Source of the DNA: Fimenecus sp045593555
GTDB taxonomy: Bacteria; Bacillota; Clostridia; Oscillospirales; Acutalibacteraceae
NCBI GenBank assembly: GCA_045593555.1
Contig: JAZNWU010000009.1
Coordinates: 1 to 64,000, forward strand
DNA: 64,000 nucleotides
Direction of reading: 5' to 3'
How positions within the stretch are numbered: the stretch's first letter is position 1; every line of letters begins with the position of its first letter. The position numbers were made by a program, and so were the translations under genes. Positions 34,013 to 41,211 of this stretch are shown here, one piece after another. The notes beneath the pieces are model-generated. The model made no database searches, was not told the origin of the DNA, and saw nothing but the letters and a program-made list of their open reading frames with translations.

Positions 34013-35719
34013 ATGAAACTCAATGGTTCTGAAATTTTAACTGAAGTTTTAATTGAGCAGGGTGTTGACACTGTATTCGGTTATCCGGGTGGTGCTGTCC
34101 TTAACATCTATGACGCTCTCTATAAATATAGTGATAAGATTAAGCACATTTTATCAGCTCACGAGCAGGGTGCTTCTCATGCTGCTGACGGTTATGCTCG
34201 TGCTACAGGTAAAACAGGCGTTTGTATCGCAACAAGCGGTCCGGGTGCTACTAACCTTGTAACTGGTATTGCAACAGCATATATGGATAGCGTTCCAATG
34301 GTTGTAATCACAGGTAACGTTGGTAAAGGTCTTATCGGTCGTGATGCTTTTCAGGAAGTTTATATTACAGGTATCACAATGCCAATTACAAAGCATAACT
34401 TTATGGTTCAGAATGTTGATGAACTTGCAGATACAATCCGTGAAGCATTCCGTATTGCTAATACAGGCAGAAAAGGTCCTGTACTTATTGATATTACAAA
34501 GGATGTTACTGCAGCAGTTACAGATTTTGAGAGAAAAGAAAAAATCGTAATCAAAGATGATACAGTTGTTGATATGGAACAGCTTAATATGTTAGCTGAC
34601 ATTATTAACAATGCTAAAAAGCCTGTTGTAATGTTTGGTGGCGGTGTAGTTTCATCAAATGCTTCAGAAGTTGCTTTGGAGCTTGTTGAAAAGGCAAATA
34701 TCCCATCTTGTCACACTCTTATGGCAGCAGGTGTTATCGGTTATAATAATCCGCTTAACCTCGGACTTCTTGGTATGCACGGTGGTTATGTTACAAATAA
34801 AGCAGTTGACGATGCTGATGTGCTTATTGCAATTGGTACTCGTTTCTCTGACCGTGTTGCTCTTGATACAAACGAATTTGCAAAGAAAGCAACTATCATT
34901 CAGATTGATATCGACCTTAGTGAAATTAACAAAAACGTTGCTGTTGACCACTATGTAATTGGTGATGTTAAAAAAGTTCTTGAAGCACTGTTACCTCTTG
35001 TTGAAAAGCAGGAAAGAAGAGAATGGATTAAAATGCTTGAGGTTTATAAGGATGTTGACTATAAACCTGTTGACGACGATTCACAGATTCTTCCACATCA
35101 GTTAATCGGTGCAATCTGCGATATGGCAGGGGAGGATACAGTTGTTGTAACTGATGTTGGTCAGCATCAGATGTGGGCTGCACAGTATGTTCACCACATT
35201 AACCCAAGAGGCTTCCTTACAAGTGGTGGTCTTGGTACAATGGGTTACGGCTATGGTGCTGCAATCGGTGCAAAAGCCGGTCTTGGTGACTCAAAACGAG
35301 TTGTTCATATCACAGGTGACGGTTCATTCCATATGAATCTTAACGAAGGCTGTACAGCAGTAAGCTACAATCTTCCTGTTATTACAGTTATTATGAATAA
35401 TCAGGTGCTCGGTATGGTTCGTCAGTGGCAACGTTGCTTCTATGGTAAGCGTTTCTCTGAAACTGACCCACATCGTAAGACAAACTTTGTAAAACTTGCA
35501 GAAGGCTTTGGTGCAAAGGGTTATTATGCTGAAACAATCGCACAGTTTAAGGATGCATTCGCAGAAGCACTTAAGGCAAACGGTCCTGTATGGATTGAAT
35601 GTGCAATTGATAAGGACGAAAGAGTTCTCCCAATGATTCCTGCAGGTAAGACAGTCAACGACATTATGATGGGCGACTGTGCTACATGTCCAATGGAATG
35701 CGAAAACAAAAAGAAATAA
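34013..35719 (+). CDS. ilvB: Acetolactate synthase, large subunit
   Basis: The enzyme joins two pyruvates, or pyruvate and 2-oxobutyrate, in the first common step of branched-chain amino-acid synthesis, using ThDP and FAD. The 568-residue protein has the N-terminal ThDP-pyrimidine domain with PGGAVLNIYDAL and the catalytic glutamate in SAHEQGASH, the central domain, and the ThDP-pyrophosphate motif GDGSFHMNLNEG with the downstream MNNQ. The anabolic type is supported by the RQWQRCFYGKRFS region. No small subunit gene (ilvN) lies beside it. TTGGAGTGAAAGAAA precedes the ATG. Confidence 0.93.
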   Translation: MKLNGSEILTEVLIEQGVDTVFGYPGGAVLNIYDALYKYSDKIKHILSAHEQGASHAADGYARATGKTGVCIATSGPGATNLVTGIATAYMDSVPMVVITGNVGKGLIGRDAFQEVYITGITMPITKHNFMVQNVDELADTIREAFRIANTGRKGPVLIDITKDVTAAVTDFERKEKIVIKDDTVVDMEQLNMLADIINNAKKPVVMFGGGVVSSNASEVALELVEKANIPSCHTLMAAGVIGYNNPLNLGLLGMHGGYVTNKAVDDADVLIAIGTRFSDRVALDTNEFAKKATIIQIDIDLSEINKNVAVDHYVIGDVKKVLEALLPLVEKQERREWIKMLEVYKDVDYKPVDDDSQILPHQLIGAICDMAGEDTVVVTDVGQHQMWAAQYVHHINPRGFLTSGGLGTMGYGYGAAIGAKAGLGDSKRVVHITGDGSFHMNLNEGCTAVSYNLPVITVIMNNQVLGMVRQWQRCFYGKRFSETDPHRKTNFVKLAEGFGAKGYYAETIAQFKDAFAEALKANGPVWIECAIDKDERVLPMIPAGKTVNDIMMGDCATCPMECENKKK

Positions 35720-35735
35720 AATAAAAATCGCGTAG

Positions 35736-35768
35736 GGACAGACATCATTGTCTGTCCTTTGCTTTTTT
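35736..35768 (+). terminator. Terminator of ilvB formed by a dispersed repeat unit
   Basis: GGACAGACA (35736-35744) and TGTCTGTCC (35749-35757) form a 9-bp stem followed by TTTGCTTTTTT. The preceding GTAG makes it a member of the same repeat family as the cluster at 2961. Confidence 0.7.
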
Positions 35769-35805
35769 AGATAATAGGTAATAAAGAATAGATAATAAAT
35801 TATAT

Positions 35806-35895
35806 TTGTAGAGGACTATGCCTACATCGTCCCGATTCAATCGTGTAGTGGCAGGCTTCCACGCCTGCGTTGTAGGGGCGATTCACGAATCGCCC
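35806..35895. repeat. Dispersed palindromic repeats (right cluster)
   Basis: Three GTAG-headed units lie head to tail: a decayed one at about 35809-35840, GTAGTGGCAGGC...GCCTGCGTTG (35845-35872), nearly identical to 2996-3023, and TGTAGGGGCGATTCACGAATCGCCC (35871-35895). No gene lies between 35720 and 35934. Confidence 0.7.
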
Positions 35896-35934
35896 GTAAA
35901 AAAACACCCACAAATTGTGAGTGTTTAATTTCTA

Positions 35935-36138
35935 TTATTCAGTTTCTATATACACCATAATATCATCAACTTTGCATTGTAATATTCTGCATAAATCATC
36001 AATCGTAACTGTGCTTAATGGTTTGTTATGTTTTAATCTATCTAATAAACTTCTGCTAACATTATAATCTTTTACAAGTTTGTATGTTGTTAAGTTTCTG
36101 TCCTTTAATGTTTTGTAAAAAGGTTCGTATGAAATCAC
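35935..36138 (-). CDS. Small Cro/C1-type helix-turn-helix regulator
   Basis: The 67-residue protein is one compact DNA-binding domain: YEPFYKTLKDRNLTTYKLVK, a recognition helix VSRSLLDRLKHN, then TIDDLCRILQCKVDDIMVYI. It is related in layout to the two tandem regulators at 1717 and 1968. The start is taken as GTG at 36136-36138, which follows AGAGGTG at proper spacing; an upstream GTG would overlap that site. It is divergent from a small membrane-protein gene, and both promoters share a palindrome, so it probably represses both. Confidence 0.8.
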   Translation of the reverse strand: MISYEPFYKTLKDRNLTTYKLVKDYNVSRSLLDRLKHNKPLSTVTIDDLCRILQCKVDDIMVYIETE

Positions 36139-36157
36139 AATTATCACCTCTAATCAA

Positions 36158-36186
36158 ATGTTAGAGTATTATCTTTTAATTGACAA
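36158..36186 (-). promoter_or_regulatory. Promoter of the small regulator gene
   Basis: On the minus strand TTGTCA (36181-36186) and TAACAT (36158-36163) are spaced by 17 bp. The -35 box overlaps the -35 box of the divergent promoter. Confidence 0.55.
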
Positions 36187-36208
36187 TTGTCGATAAAACG
36201 AGTATAAT
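36180..36208 (+). promoter_or_regulatory. Promoter of the small membrane-protein gene
   Basis: TTGACA (36180-36185) and TATAAT (36203-36208) are spaced by 17 bp, both at consensus. Confidence 0.75.
36182..36191. promoter_or_regulatory. Palindromic operator candidate GACAATTGTC
   Basis: The perfect 10-bp palindrome GACAATTGTC covers the -35 boxes of both divergent promoters. A dimeric Cro/C1-type protein bound here would block both transcripts. Confidence 0.55.
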
Positions 36209-36241
36209 GTTTTTACAAAATATATTTAAGGGGTGTTTTCT

Positions 36242-36637
36242 ATGGAAAATGCGAAAAAAATTACTGTGGATAAATATAGTAAAGGAGTGCAATTTGTTTC
36301 GATTTTAGGAATAATTATCGGTGCTGTTACAATTGGATTTGGTGCATTTTATTGTGGTGGCAGTCATTGGTATGCTACTGCGTGGGATGTTGAAGCAGCT
36401 TCATTCGGCGCGGATTTTTACACATACTTATATGATGCTGTTTATTCAATTTCACAAAATATGTATACAATCTCCGGTGCTATTAATTATAATTCATCTA
36501 TAATGGGATGTCTTATCATTTTTTTTGGTTGTTTTGAAATATTGCTTTTCAGTTTTTTTATAGCGAATAATAAGAAGAAAACTATAATCACAATTGAAGA
36601 AAATTCAGAAAAACCAATAAATATTGTAAATAATTAA
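36242..36637 (+). CDS. Small two-segment membrane protein, unknown function
   Basis: The 131-residue protein has a short polar start, a transmembrane segment at about 20-42 (VSILGIIIGAVTIGFGAFY), an external loop of about 50 residues rich in Y, A and S, and a second segment at about 87-108 (GCLIIFFGCFEILLFSFF), followed by a basic then acidic cytoplasmic tail. No known family is recognised. The ATG at 36242 follows AAGGGGTG. Its strong promoter is shared with a divergent regulator, so it is probably the regulated target. Confidence 0.65.
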   Translation: MENAKKITVDKYSKGVQFVSILGIIIGAVTIGFGAFYCGGSHWYATAWDVEAASFGADFYTYLYDAVYSISQNMYTISGAINYNSSIMGCLIIFFGCFEILLFSFFIANNKKKTIITIEENSEKPINIVNN

Positions 36638-36669
36638 ATATTTCGTAATGATTTTTAACTCAATGAAAA

Positions 36670-36697
36670 ACTCCCTTGAAATTTCAAGGGAGTCATT
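36670..36697. terminator. Bidirectional terminator between membrane-protein gene and ilvC
   Basis: ACTCCCTTGAAATTTCAAGGGAGT, positions 36670-36693, is a perfect palindrome with a 12-bp arm, followed by CATTTTA on the plus side and preceded by AAAAA, which reads as a T-tract on the minus strand. Confidence 0.8.
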
Positions 36698-36713
36698 TTA
36701 TGTAATTTAAAAA

Positions 36714-37736
36714 TTAGTTATTGATAAACTTATCTTCTTCGTTATTCCAGCTGTAAAGCTTTCTAACTTCTTCGCCAACTTTTTCTGCAGGATGTTCAGA
36801 AGCTAACTTTCTCATAGCCTTGAAATGAACCTGACGACCTGCAGGTGACATATCAAGTAAGAATTCTTTAGCAAATGAACCGTCCTGAATGTCTGAAAGA
36901 ATCTTCTTCATAGCCTTCTTTGTTTCATCAGTAATGATTTTTGGACCTGTGATGTAGTCACCGTATTCAGCAGTATTTGAAATTGAATATCTCATACCTG
37001 CAAAACCACTCTGATAAATAAGGTCAACAATAAGCTTCATTTCGTGGATACATTCAAAGTAAGCGTTTCTTGGGTCATAACCTGCTTCGCAAAGTGTTTC
37101 AAAACCAGCCTGCATAAGAGCGCAAACACCACCGCAAAGAACTGCCTGTTCACCGAAAAGGTCTGTTTCAGTTTCTGTTCTGAAGTCTGTTTCAAGAACA
37201 CCTGCACGAGCACCACCGATAGCAAGTGCATAAGCAAGAGCCTTATCAAGAGCCTTACCTGTAGCGTCCTGATGAACAGCAACAAGACAAGGAACACCTT
37301 TACCTGCCTGATATTCTGAACGAACTGTATGACCAGGTCCCTTAGGAGCAATCATAGTAACGTCAACAAATGATGGAGGAGTGATACAACCGAAATGAAC
37401 GTTGAAACCGTGAGCGAACATAAGCATATCGCCCTCTTTAAGGTTTGGTTCAATATCCTTCTTATACATATCAGCCTGTAATTCATCGTTGATAAGAATC
37501 ATGATGATATCAGCTTTCTTTGCAGCTTCAGCAGCTGTGAAAACCTCAAAGCCTTGCTTTTCAGCTTTTGCCCATGATTTACTGCCTTCGTAAAGACCGA
37601 TAATAACATTACAACCCGATTCTTTTGCATTAAGAGCGTGAGCGTGACCCTGGCTACCGTAACCGATAACAGCAATAGTCTTGCCATCCAATAAGCCTAA
37701 ATTACAATCTTCCTGATAAAACATTCTCTGTGCCAT
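36714..37736 (-). CDS. ilvC: Ketol-acid reductoisomerase
   Basis: IlvC isomerises and reduces acetolactate to dihydroxyisovalerate with NADPH and Mg2+. The 340-residue protein is the short class I type: IAVIGYGSQGHAHALN for nucleotide binding, MIAPKGPGHTVR, EQAVLCGG and a C-terminal knotted domain with GFAGMRYSISNTAEYGD. The ATG at 37736 (MAQRMFYQED) follows GGAGATT; an upstream codon would add 18 residues within the leader. A divergent ilvB is about 1 kb away. The promoter region carries palindromes that may bind the next gene product. Confidence 0.96.
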   Translation of the reverse strand: MAQRMFYQEDCNLGLLDGKTIAVIGYGSQGHAHALNAKESGCNVIIGLYEGSKSWAKAEKQGFEVFTAAEAAKKADIIMILINDELQADMYKKDIEPNLKEGDMLMFAHGFNVHFGCITPPSFVDVTMIAPKGPGHTVRSEYQAGKGVPCLVAVHQDATGKALDKALAYALAIGGARAGVLETDFRTETETDLFGEQAVLCGGVCALMQAGFETLCEAGYDPRNAYFECIHEMKLIVDLIYQSGFAGMRYSISNTAEYGDYITGPKIITDETKKAMKKILSDIQDGSFAKEFLLDMSPAGRQVHFKAMRKLASEHPAEKVGEEVRKLYSWNNEEDKFINN

Positions 37737-37758
37737 AGTTTTTAATCTCCTAAAAAAA

Positions 37759-37795
37759 TATGTTGTTTGACATCTTGTTTGCGTTGTCATACAAC
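37759..37795. promoter_or_regulatory. Palindromes in the ilvC leader, candidate regulator sites
   Basis: GTTGTCATACAAC (37783-37795) is a palindrome with 5-bp arms near the transcription start. A related element, ATGTTGTTTGACAT, lies at 37760-37773. GntR/FadR-type regulators bind such short palindromes, and one is encoded just upstream of this promoter. Confidence 0.45.
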
Positions 37796-37825
37796 ATATT
37801 ATATATGATAATACAAATTTGTCAA
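37796..37825 (-). promoter_or_regulatory. Promoter of ilvC
   Basis: On the minus strand TTGACA (37820-37825) and TAATAT (37796-37801) are spaced by 18 bp. Confidence 0.55.
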
Positions 37826-37850
37826 TACTTTTTTGAAAATAATTTTAAAA

Positions 37851-38543
37851 TTAATCAAAATATATCTTTTCATTAAGTACAGCGTGGTGCAAATGAATAG
37901 TTAAAGCACTTTTTACACCGACAGAATCTCTGTTTTTAAGGAAATTCATAATCATTATGTGGTCCTTGTAAGCTTCTTCAGCAATTACATCAAGGTTGTA
38001 ATTAAGCTCGATTGTTTTTTGAATTGTATTCGTAAGAATAGGTAAGAAGTGACCTAAAAATTCGTTGTGGGATGCCTTAAGAATAGCACCGTGAAATGCA
38101 CTTTCCGAGTCGATTCGTGCTTTTCCGCCCGGGTCTTTTTTGAGTTCTGCCTGACAGATTTCACCAAGTCGCAGAATTTCCTCAATTTCCTCGTCAGTAG
38201 CTCTCTTACAAGCAAGGGAAGCAGCCTCAGGCTCAAAAATCAGACGAGTTTCATATAAATCACGAAGCGTAACCTTTTTATTTAGAAAGTCATTTACATT
38301 AACATCCTGTGAATACTGGTCAATCTTTTCAGCAACATAAGTGCCTTTTCCTCGTTTAACTACAAGTACACCATTTGAAATAAGTGTTTTGATAGCCTCA
38401 CGAAGGGTAGCACGGCTGACTCCTAACTCCTGTGAAAGCTCGTTTTCATTAGGCAATTTCTCACCGTAATTATATTTTTGCTCCTCAACAATCAATCTTT
38501 TGAGTGTATCAGCAACACGCTGTGATAAATTTTCCTTTTGCAT
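37851..38543 (-). CDS. FadR-subfamily GntR transcriptional regulator
   Basis: The 230-residue protein has an N-terminal winged helix (about 5-75) with KLPNENELSQELGVSRATLREAI and GVLVVKRGKGTYVA, and a C-terminal all-helical FCD ligand domain (about 95-220) with the metal-binding histidine pattern seen in FHGAILKASHN and HLHHAVL. Regulators of this group sense organic acids or amino-acid-pathway intermediates. It lies upstream of ilvC on the same strand, but 114 bases and an ilvC promoter separate them. Control of ilvC is plausible but unproven. Confidence 0.88.
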   Translation of the reverse strand: MQKENLSQRVADTLKRLIVEEQKYNYGEKLPNENELSQELGVSRATLREAIKTLISNGVLVVKRGKGTYVAEKIDQYSQDVNVNDFLNKKVTLRDLYETRLIFEPEAASLACKRATDEEIEEILRLGEICQAELKKDPGGKARIDSESAFHGAILKASHNEFLGHFLPILTNTIQKTIELNYNLDVIAEEAYKDHIMIMNFLKNRDSVGVKSALTIHLHHAVLNEKIYFD

Positions 38544-38618
38544 ATTAAATCCTCGCTTTGAAGAAAAATAATGACACTACTATACACCAAACAAATAAAA
38601 AATGCAAATAGATTATAA

Positions 38619-38659
38619 AAATTAAAACCCTTGTAATGAAAGAAACATTACAAGGGCTT
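38619..38659 (-). terminator. Terminator of serC-serA
   Basis: On the minus strand CCCTTGTAATG (38646-38656, complement) and CATTACAAGGG (38628-38638, complement) form an 11-bp stem, followed by TTTTAATTTTT. Confidence 0.8.
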
Positions 38660-38675
38660 ACCTTATATTGCTTAA

Positions 38676-39839
38676 TTATTTAATTACTCTTATACGAATA
38701 ATTCCGTTAATTTTCTTTAATGCTTCAAGTGATTCAGGAGATGCACCTGTGTCTGAATCAATAACAGTATAAGCATATTCGCCTTTAGATTTATTTACCA
38801 TATTGTCAATGTTAACTTCTTCATTAGCCAAAGCAGATGTGATTTTACTAACAATACCGGAAATATTCTTATGCATAATTGTGATTCTGTGTTTCTCACA
38901 TTTGCCGATTGAAACAGCAGGGTAGTTAACAGAGTTTACAATGCTACCGTTTTCAAGGTAGTCAGCAACCTGGTCAACTGCCATCATTGCACAGTTGTCT
39001 TCTGATTCAGGAGTTGAAGCACCGAGATGAGGAATAGCAATAACACCTGTTGCGCCGATAACTGCATCATTAGGGAAGTCAGTTACATAACATGCAACTT
39101 TTCCGTTTTCAAGAGCAGCAAGAATACTGTCAGTATCAACAAGCTCACCACGAGCAAAGTTGAGGATTCTCACTTCGTCCTTCATTGTTGCAATTGTGTC
39201 AGCATTGATAAGTCCTCTTGTGCTGTCGTTAAGAGGTAAATGAAGAGTGATGTAATCACTTTCAGCATAGATAGTGTTAAGGTTGTCTGTAAGCTTAACA
39301 TGATGATTAAGTGTGATACTCTGTGCAACTGAAAGGTATGGGTCATAACCGATAACTTTCATTCCAAGTGCTGCAGCAGCATTAGCAACAAGAATACCAA
39401 TAGCACCAAGACCGATTACACCAAGAGTCTTACCCTTGATTTCAGGACCTGCAAAAGCACTCTTACCTTTTTCAACATCCTTTGGAACTGTGTCGCCGTT
39501 ACCCTTTAATGTTTTTGCCCAATCAATTGCAGGAATAATCTTTCTTGATGAAAGTAAAAGACCTGTAAGAACGAGTTCCTTAACAGCGTTAGCATTAGCA
39601 CCAGGAGTATTGAATACTACAATACCTGCTTCACTGCATTTGTCAATTGGAATATTGTTGACACCTGCACCGGCTCTTGCAATTGCAAGAGTATTTGCAT
39701 CAAATTCCATATCGTGCATTGATGCTGAACGAACAAGAATTGCATCAGGATTCTTAGCATCAGTAGCACAAGTATAATTATCACTGAAACGGCAAAGACC
39801 TGTTTCAGAAATTTTATTTAAAGTTAAAATGTTATACAT
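38676..39839 (-). CDS. serA: D-3-phosphoglycerate dehydrogenase
   Basis: SerA starts serine synthesis by oxidising 3-phosphoglycerate with NAD+. The 387-residue protein has the substrate domain, a nucleotide-binding domain with GVIGLGAIGILVANAA, the catalytic arginine and glutamate regions (NFARGELVD) and the histidine in AIPHLGASTPESEDN, then a C-terminal ACT domain (about 315-387) starting KHRITIMHKNISGIV. It lacks the extra intervening domain of longer SerA forms. The ribosome site GGAG overlaps the end of serC, 12 bases upstream. Confidence 0.93.
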   Translation of the reverse strand: MYNILTLNKISETGLCRFSDNYTCATDAKNPDAILVRSASMHDMEFDANTLAIARAGAGVNNIPIDKCSEAGIVVFNTPGANANAVKELVLTGLLLSSRKIIPAIDWAKTLKGNGDTVPKDVEKGKSAFAGPEIKGKTLGVIGLGAIGILVANAAAALGMKVIGYDPYLSVAQSITLNHHVKLTDNLNTIYAESDYITLHLPLNDSTRGLINADTIATMKDEVRILNFARGELVDTDSILAALENGKVACYVTDFPNDAVIGATGVIAIPHLGASTPESEDNCAMMAVDQVADYLENGSIVNSVNYPAVSIGKCEKHRITIMHKNISGIVSKITSALANEEVNIDNMVNKSKGEYAYTVIDSDTGASPESLEALKKINGIIRIRVIK

Positions 39840-39851
39840 AATAGTTTCTCC

Positions 39852-40934
39852 TTATGAATTTGCTTTTTCAAATTCAGCCATAAACTCAACAAGCTTTTCA
39901 ACACCTTCAACAGGCATAGCGTTGTAAATTGAAGCTCTCATACCACCAACTGAACGGTGACCCTTAAGGTTTACAAAACCTGCTTCAGTTGCTTCCTTAA
40001 TAAACTTTGCATTAAGGTCTTCACTGTCAGTAACAAATGGAACATTCATAAGTGAACGGTCTTCAGGAACAACTGTACCCTTGAACATCTTGCTGTTATC
40101 AAGGAAATCATAGAGAATCTTTGCTTTCTTTTCGTTTCTTTCCTTAATAGCAGGGAGTCCACCCATATCCTTAAGCCATTCAAGAACAAGCTTACAAATA
40201 TAGATTGTATAGCAAGGTGGTGTGTTGTAAAGAGAATCGTTGTCAGCCATAATCTGATAGTTGAGCATTGTTGGTGTAATATCTCTTGCATTGCCGAGCA
40301 TATCCTCACGGATAATACAGATTGTAAGACCCGCAGGAGCAACATTCTTCTGTGCACCACCGTAAACCATTGCAAACTTTGAAACATCAATTGGCTCTGA
40401 AAGGAAGCATGATGAAATATCTGCAATAAGTGGAACATCACCTGTATCAGGAAGCTCATGATAAACTGTACCGTAAATTGTATTGTTCATACAAATATAG
40501 AAATAGTCAGCATCCTTTGTAAATTCGTTCTTATCAAGCTTTGGAATGTATGAGAATGTCTTATCAGCTGAAGATGCAACTGCTTTACATTCACCGTATT
40601 TCTGTGCTTCCTGATAAGCTTTCTTTGCCCACTGACCTGTGATAACAAAGTCAGCCTTACCATTTTTATTCATAAAGTTAAGAGGGATAGCTGCAAACTG
40701 TGTTGAAGCACCACCCTGTAAGAATAACACCTTATAATTATCAGGAATATTCATAAGTTCACGAAGAAGCTGTTCAGCACCCTTGATAATTGAGTCATAA
40801 ACCTTTGAACGGTGACTCATTTCCATAACTGACTGTCCGCTTCCTTCATAATCGAGCATTTCTGCAGCTGCCTTTTTCAATACTTCTTCAGGGAGCATTG
40901 AAGGACCTGCTGAAAAATTATAAACTCTTGCCAT
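39852..40934 (-). CDS. serC: Phosphoserine aminotransferase
   Basis: SerC converts 3-phosphohydroxypyruvate to phosphoserine with PLP. The 360-residue protein has NFSAGPSMLPEEVL at the start, EMSHRSKVYD, FLQGGASTQFAAIPLN, the PLP lysine in YGGAQKNVAPAG, and GHRSVGGMRASIYNAMP near the end. Length and motifs are standard. TTTGGAGGTTTTTTATT precedes the ATG. serA follows in the same operon; no serB is in the window. Confidence 0.96.
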   Translation of the reverse strand: MARVYNFSAGPSMLPEEVLKKAAAEMLDYEGSGQSVMEMSHRSKVYDSIIKGAEQLLRELMNIPDNYKVLFLQGGASTQFAAIPLNFMNKNGKADFVITGQWAKKAYQEAQKYGECKAVASSADKTFSYIPKLDKNEFTKDADYFYICMNNTIYGTVYHELPDTGDVPLIADISSCFLSEPIDVSKFAMVYGGAQKNVAPAGLTICIIREDMLGNARDITPTMLNYQIMADNDSLYNTPPCYTIYICKLVLEWLKDMGGLPAIKERNEKKAKILYDFLDNSKMFKGTVVPEDRSLMNVPFVTDSEDLNAKFIKEATEAGFVNLKGHRSVGGMRASIYNAMPVEGVEKLVEFMAEFEKANS

Positions 40935-41000
40935 AATAAAAAACCTCCAAAAAAGTTAAATTTACATAATTGTTTTGTTAAAAATTAAAACATTGGACAA

Positions 41001-41030
41001 ATTATACCAAAGTAAATATATAAAAGTCAA
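41001..41030 (-). promoter_or_regulatory. Promoter of serC-serA
   Basis: On the minus strand TTGACT (41025-41030) and TATAAT (41001-41006) are spaced by 18 bp. Confidence 0.65.
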
Positions 41031-41150
41031 TAGATTGACAACAAAATAACAAACTTTTCTTTAAAAATATTTATTTCACTCCATAACTTACAAATATTTT
41101 TAACAATCTTTTGAAAAAATGACTAATTTTTAAATTTTTTATAGTATTTC

Positions 41151-41179
41151 TTGCAGTAATTTGTATTTTATTATATAAT
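41151..41179 (+). promoter_or_regulatory. Promoter of lon
   Basis: TTGCAG (41151-41156) and TATAAT (41174-41179) are spaced by 17 bp. No CIRCE or CtsR box is seen. Confidence 0.6.
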
Positions 41180-41211
41180 ATTAGTCCATAATAGGAGTGA
41201 TATATTCAAAA

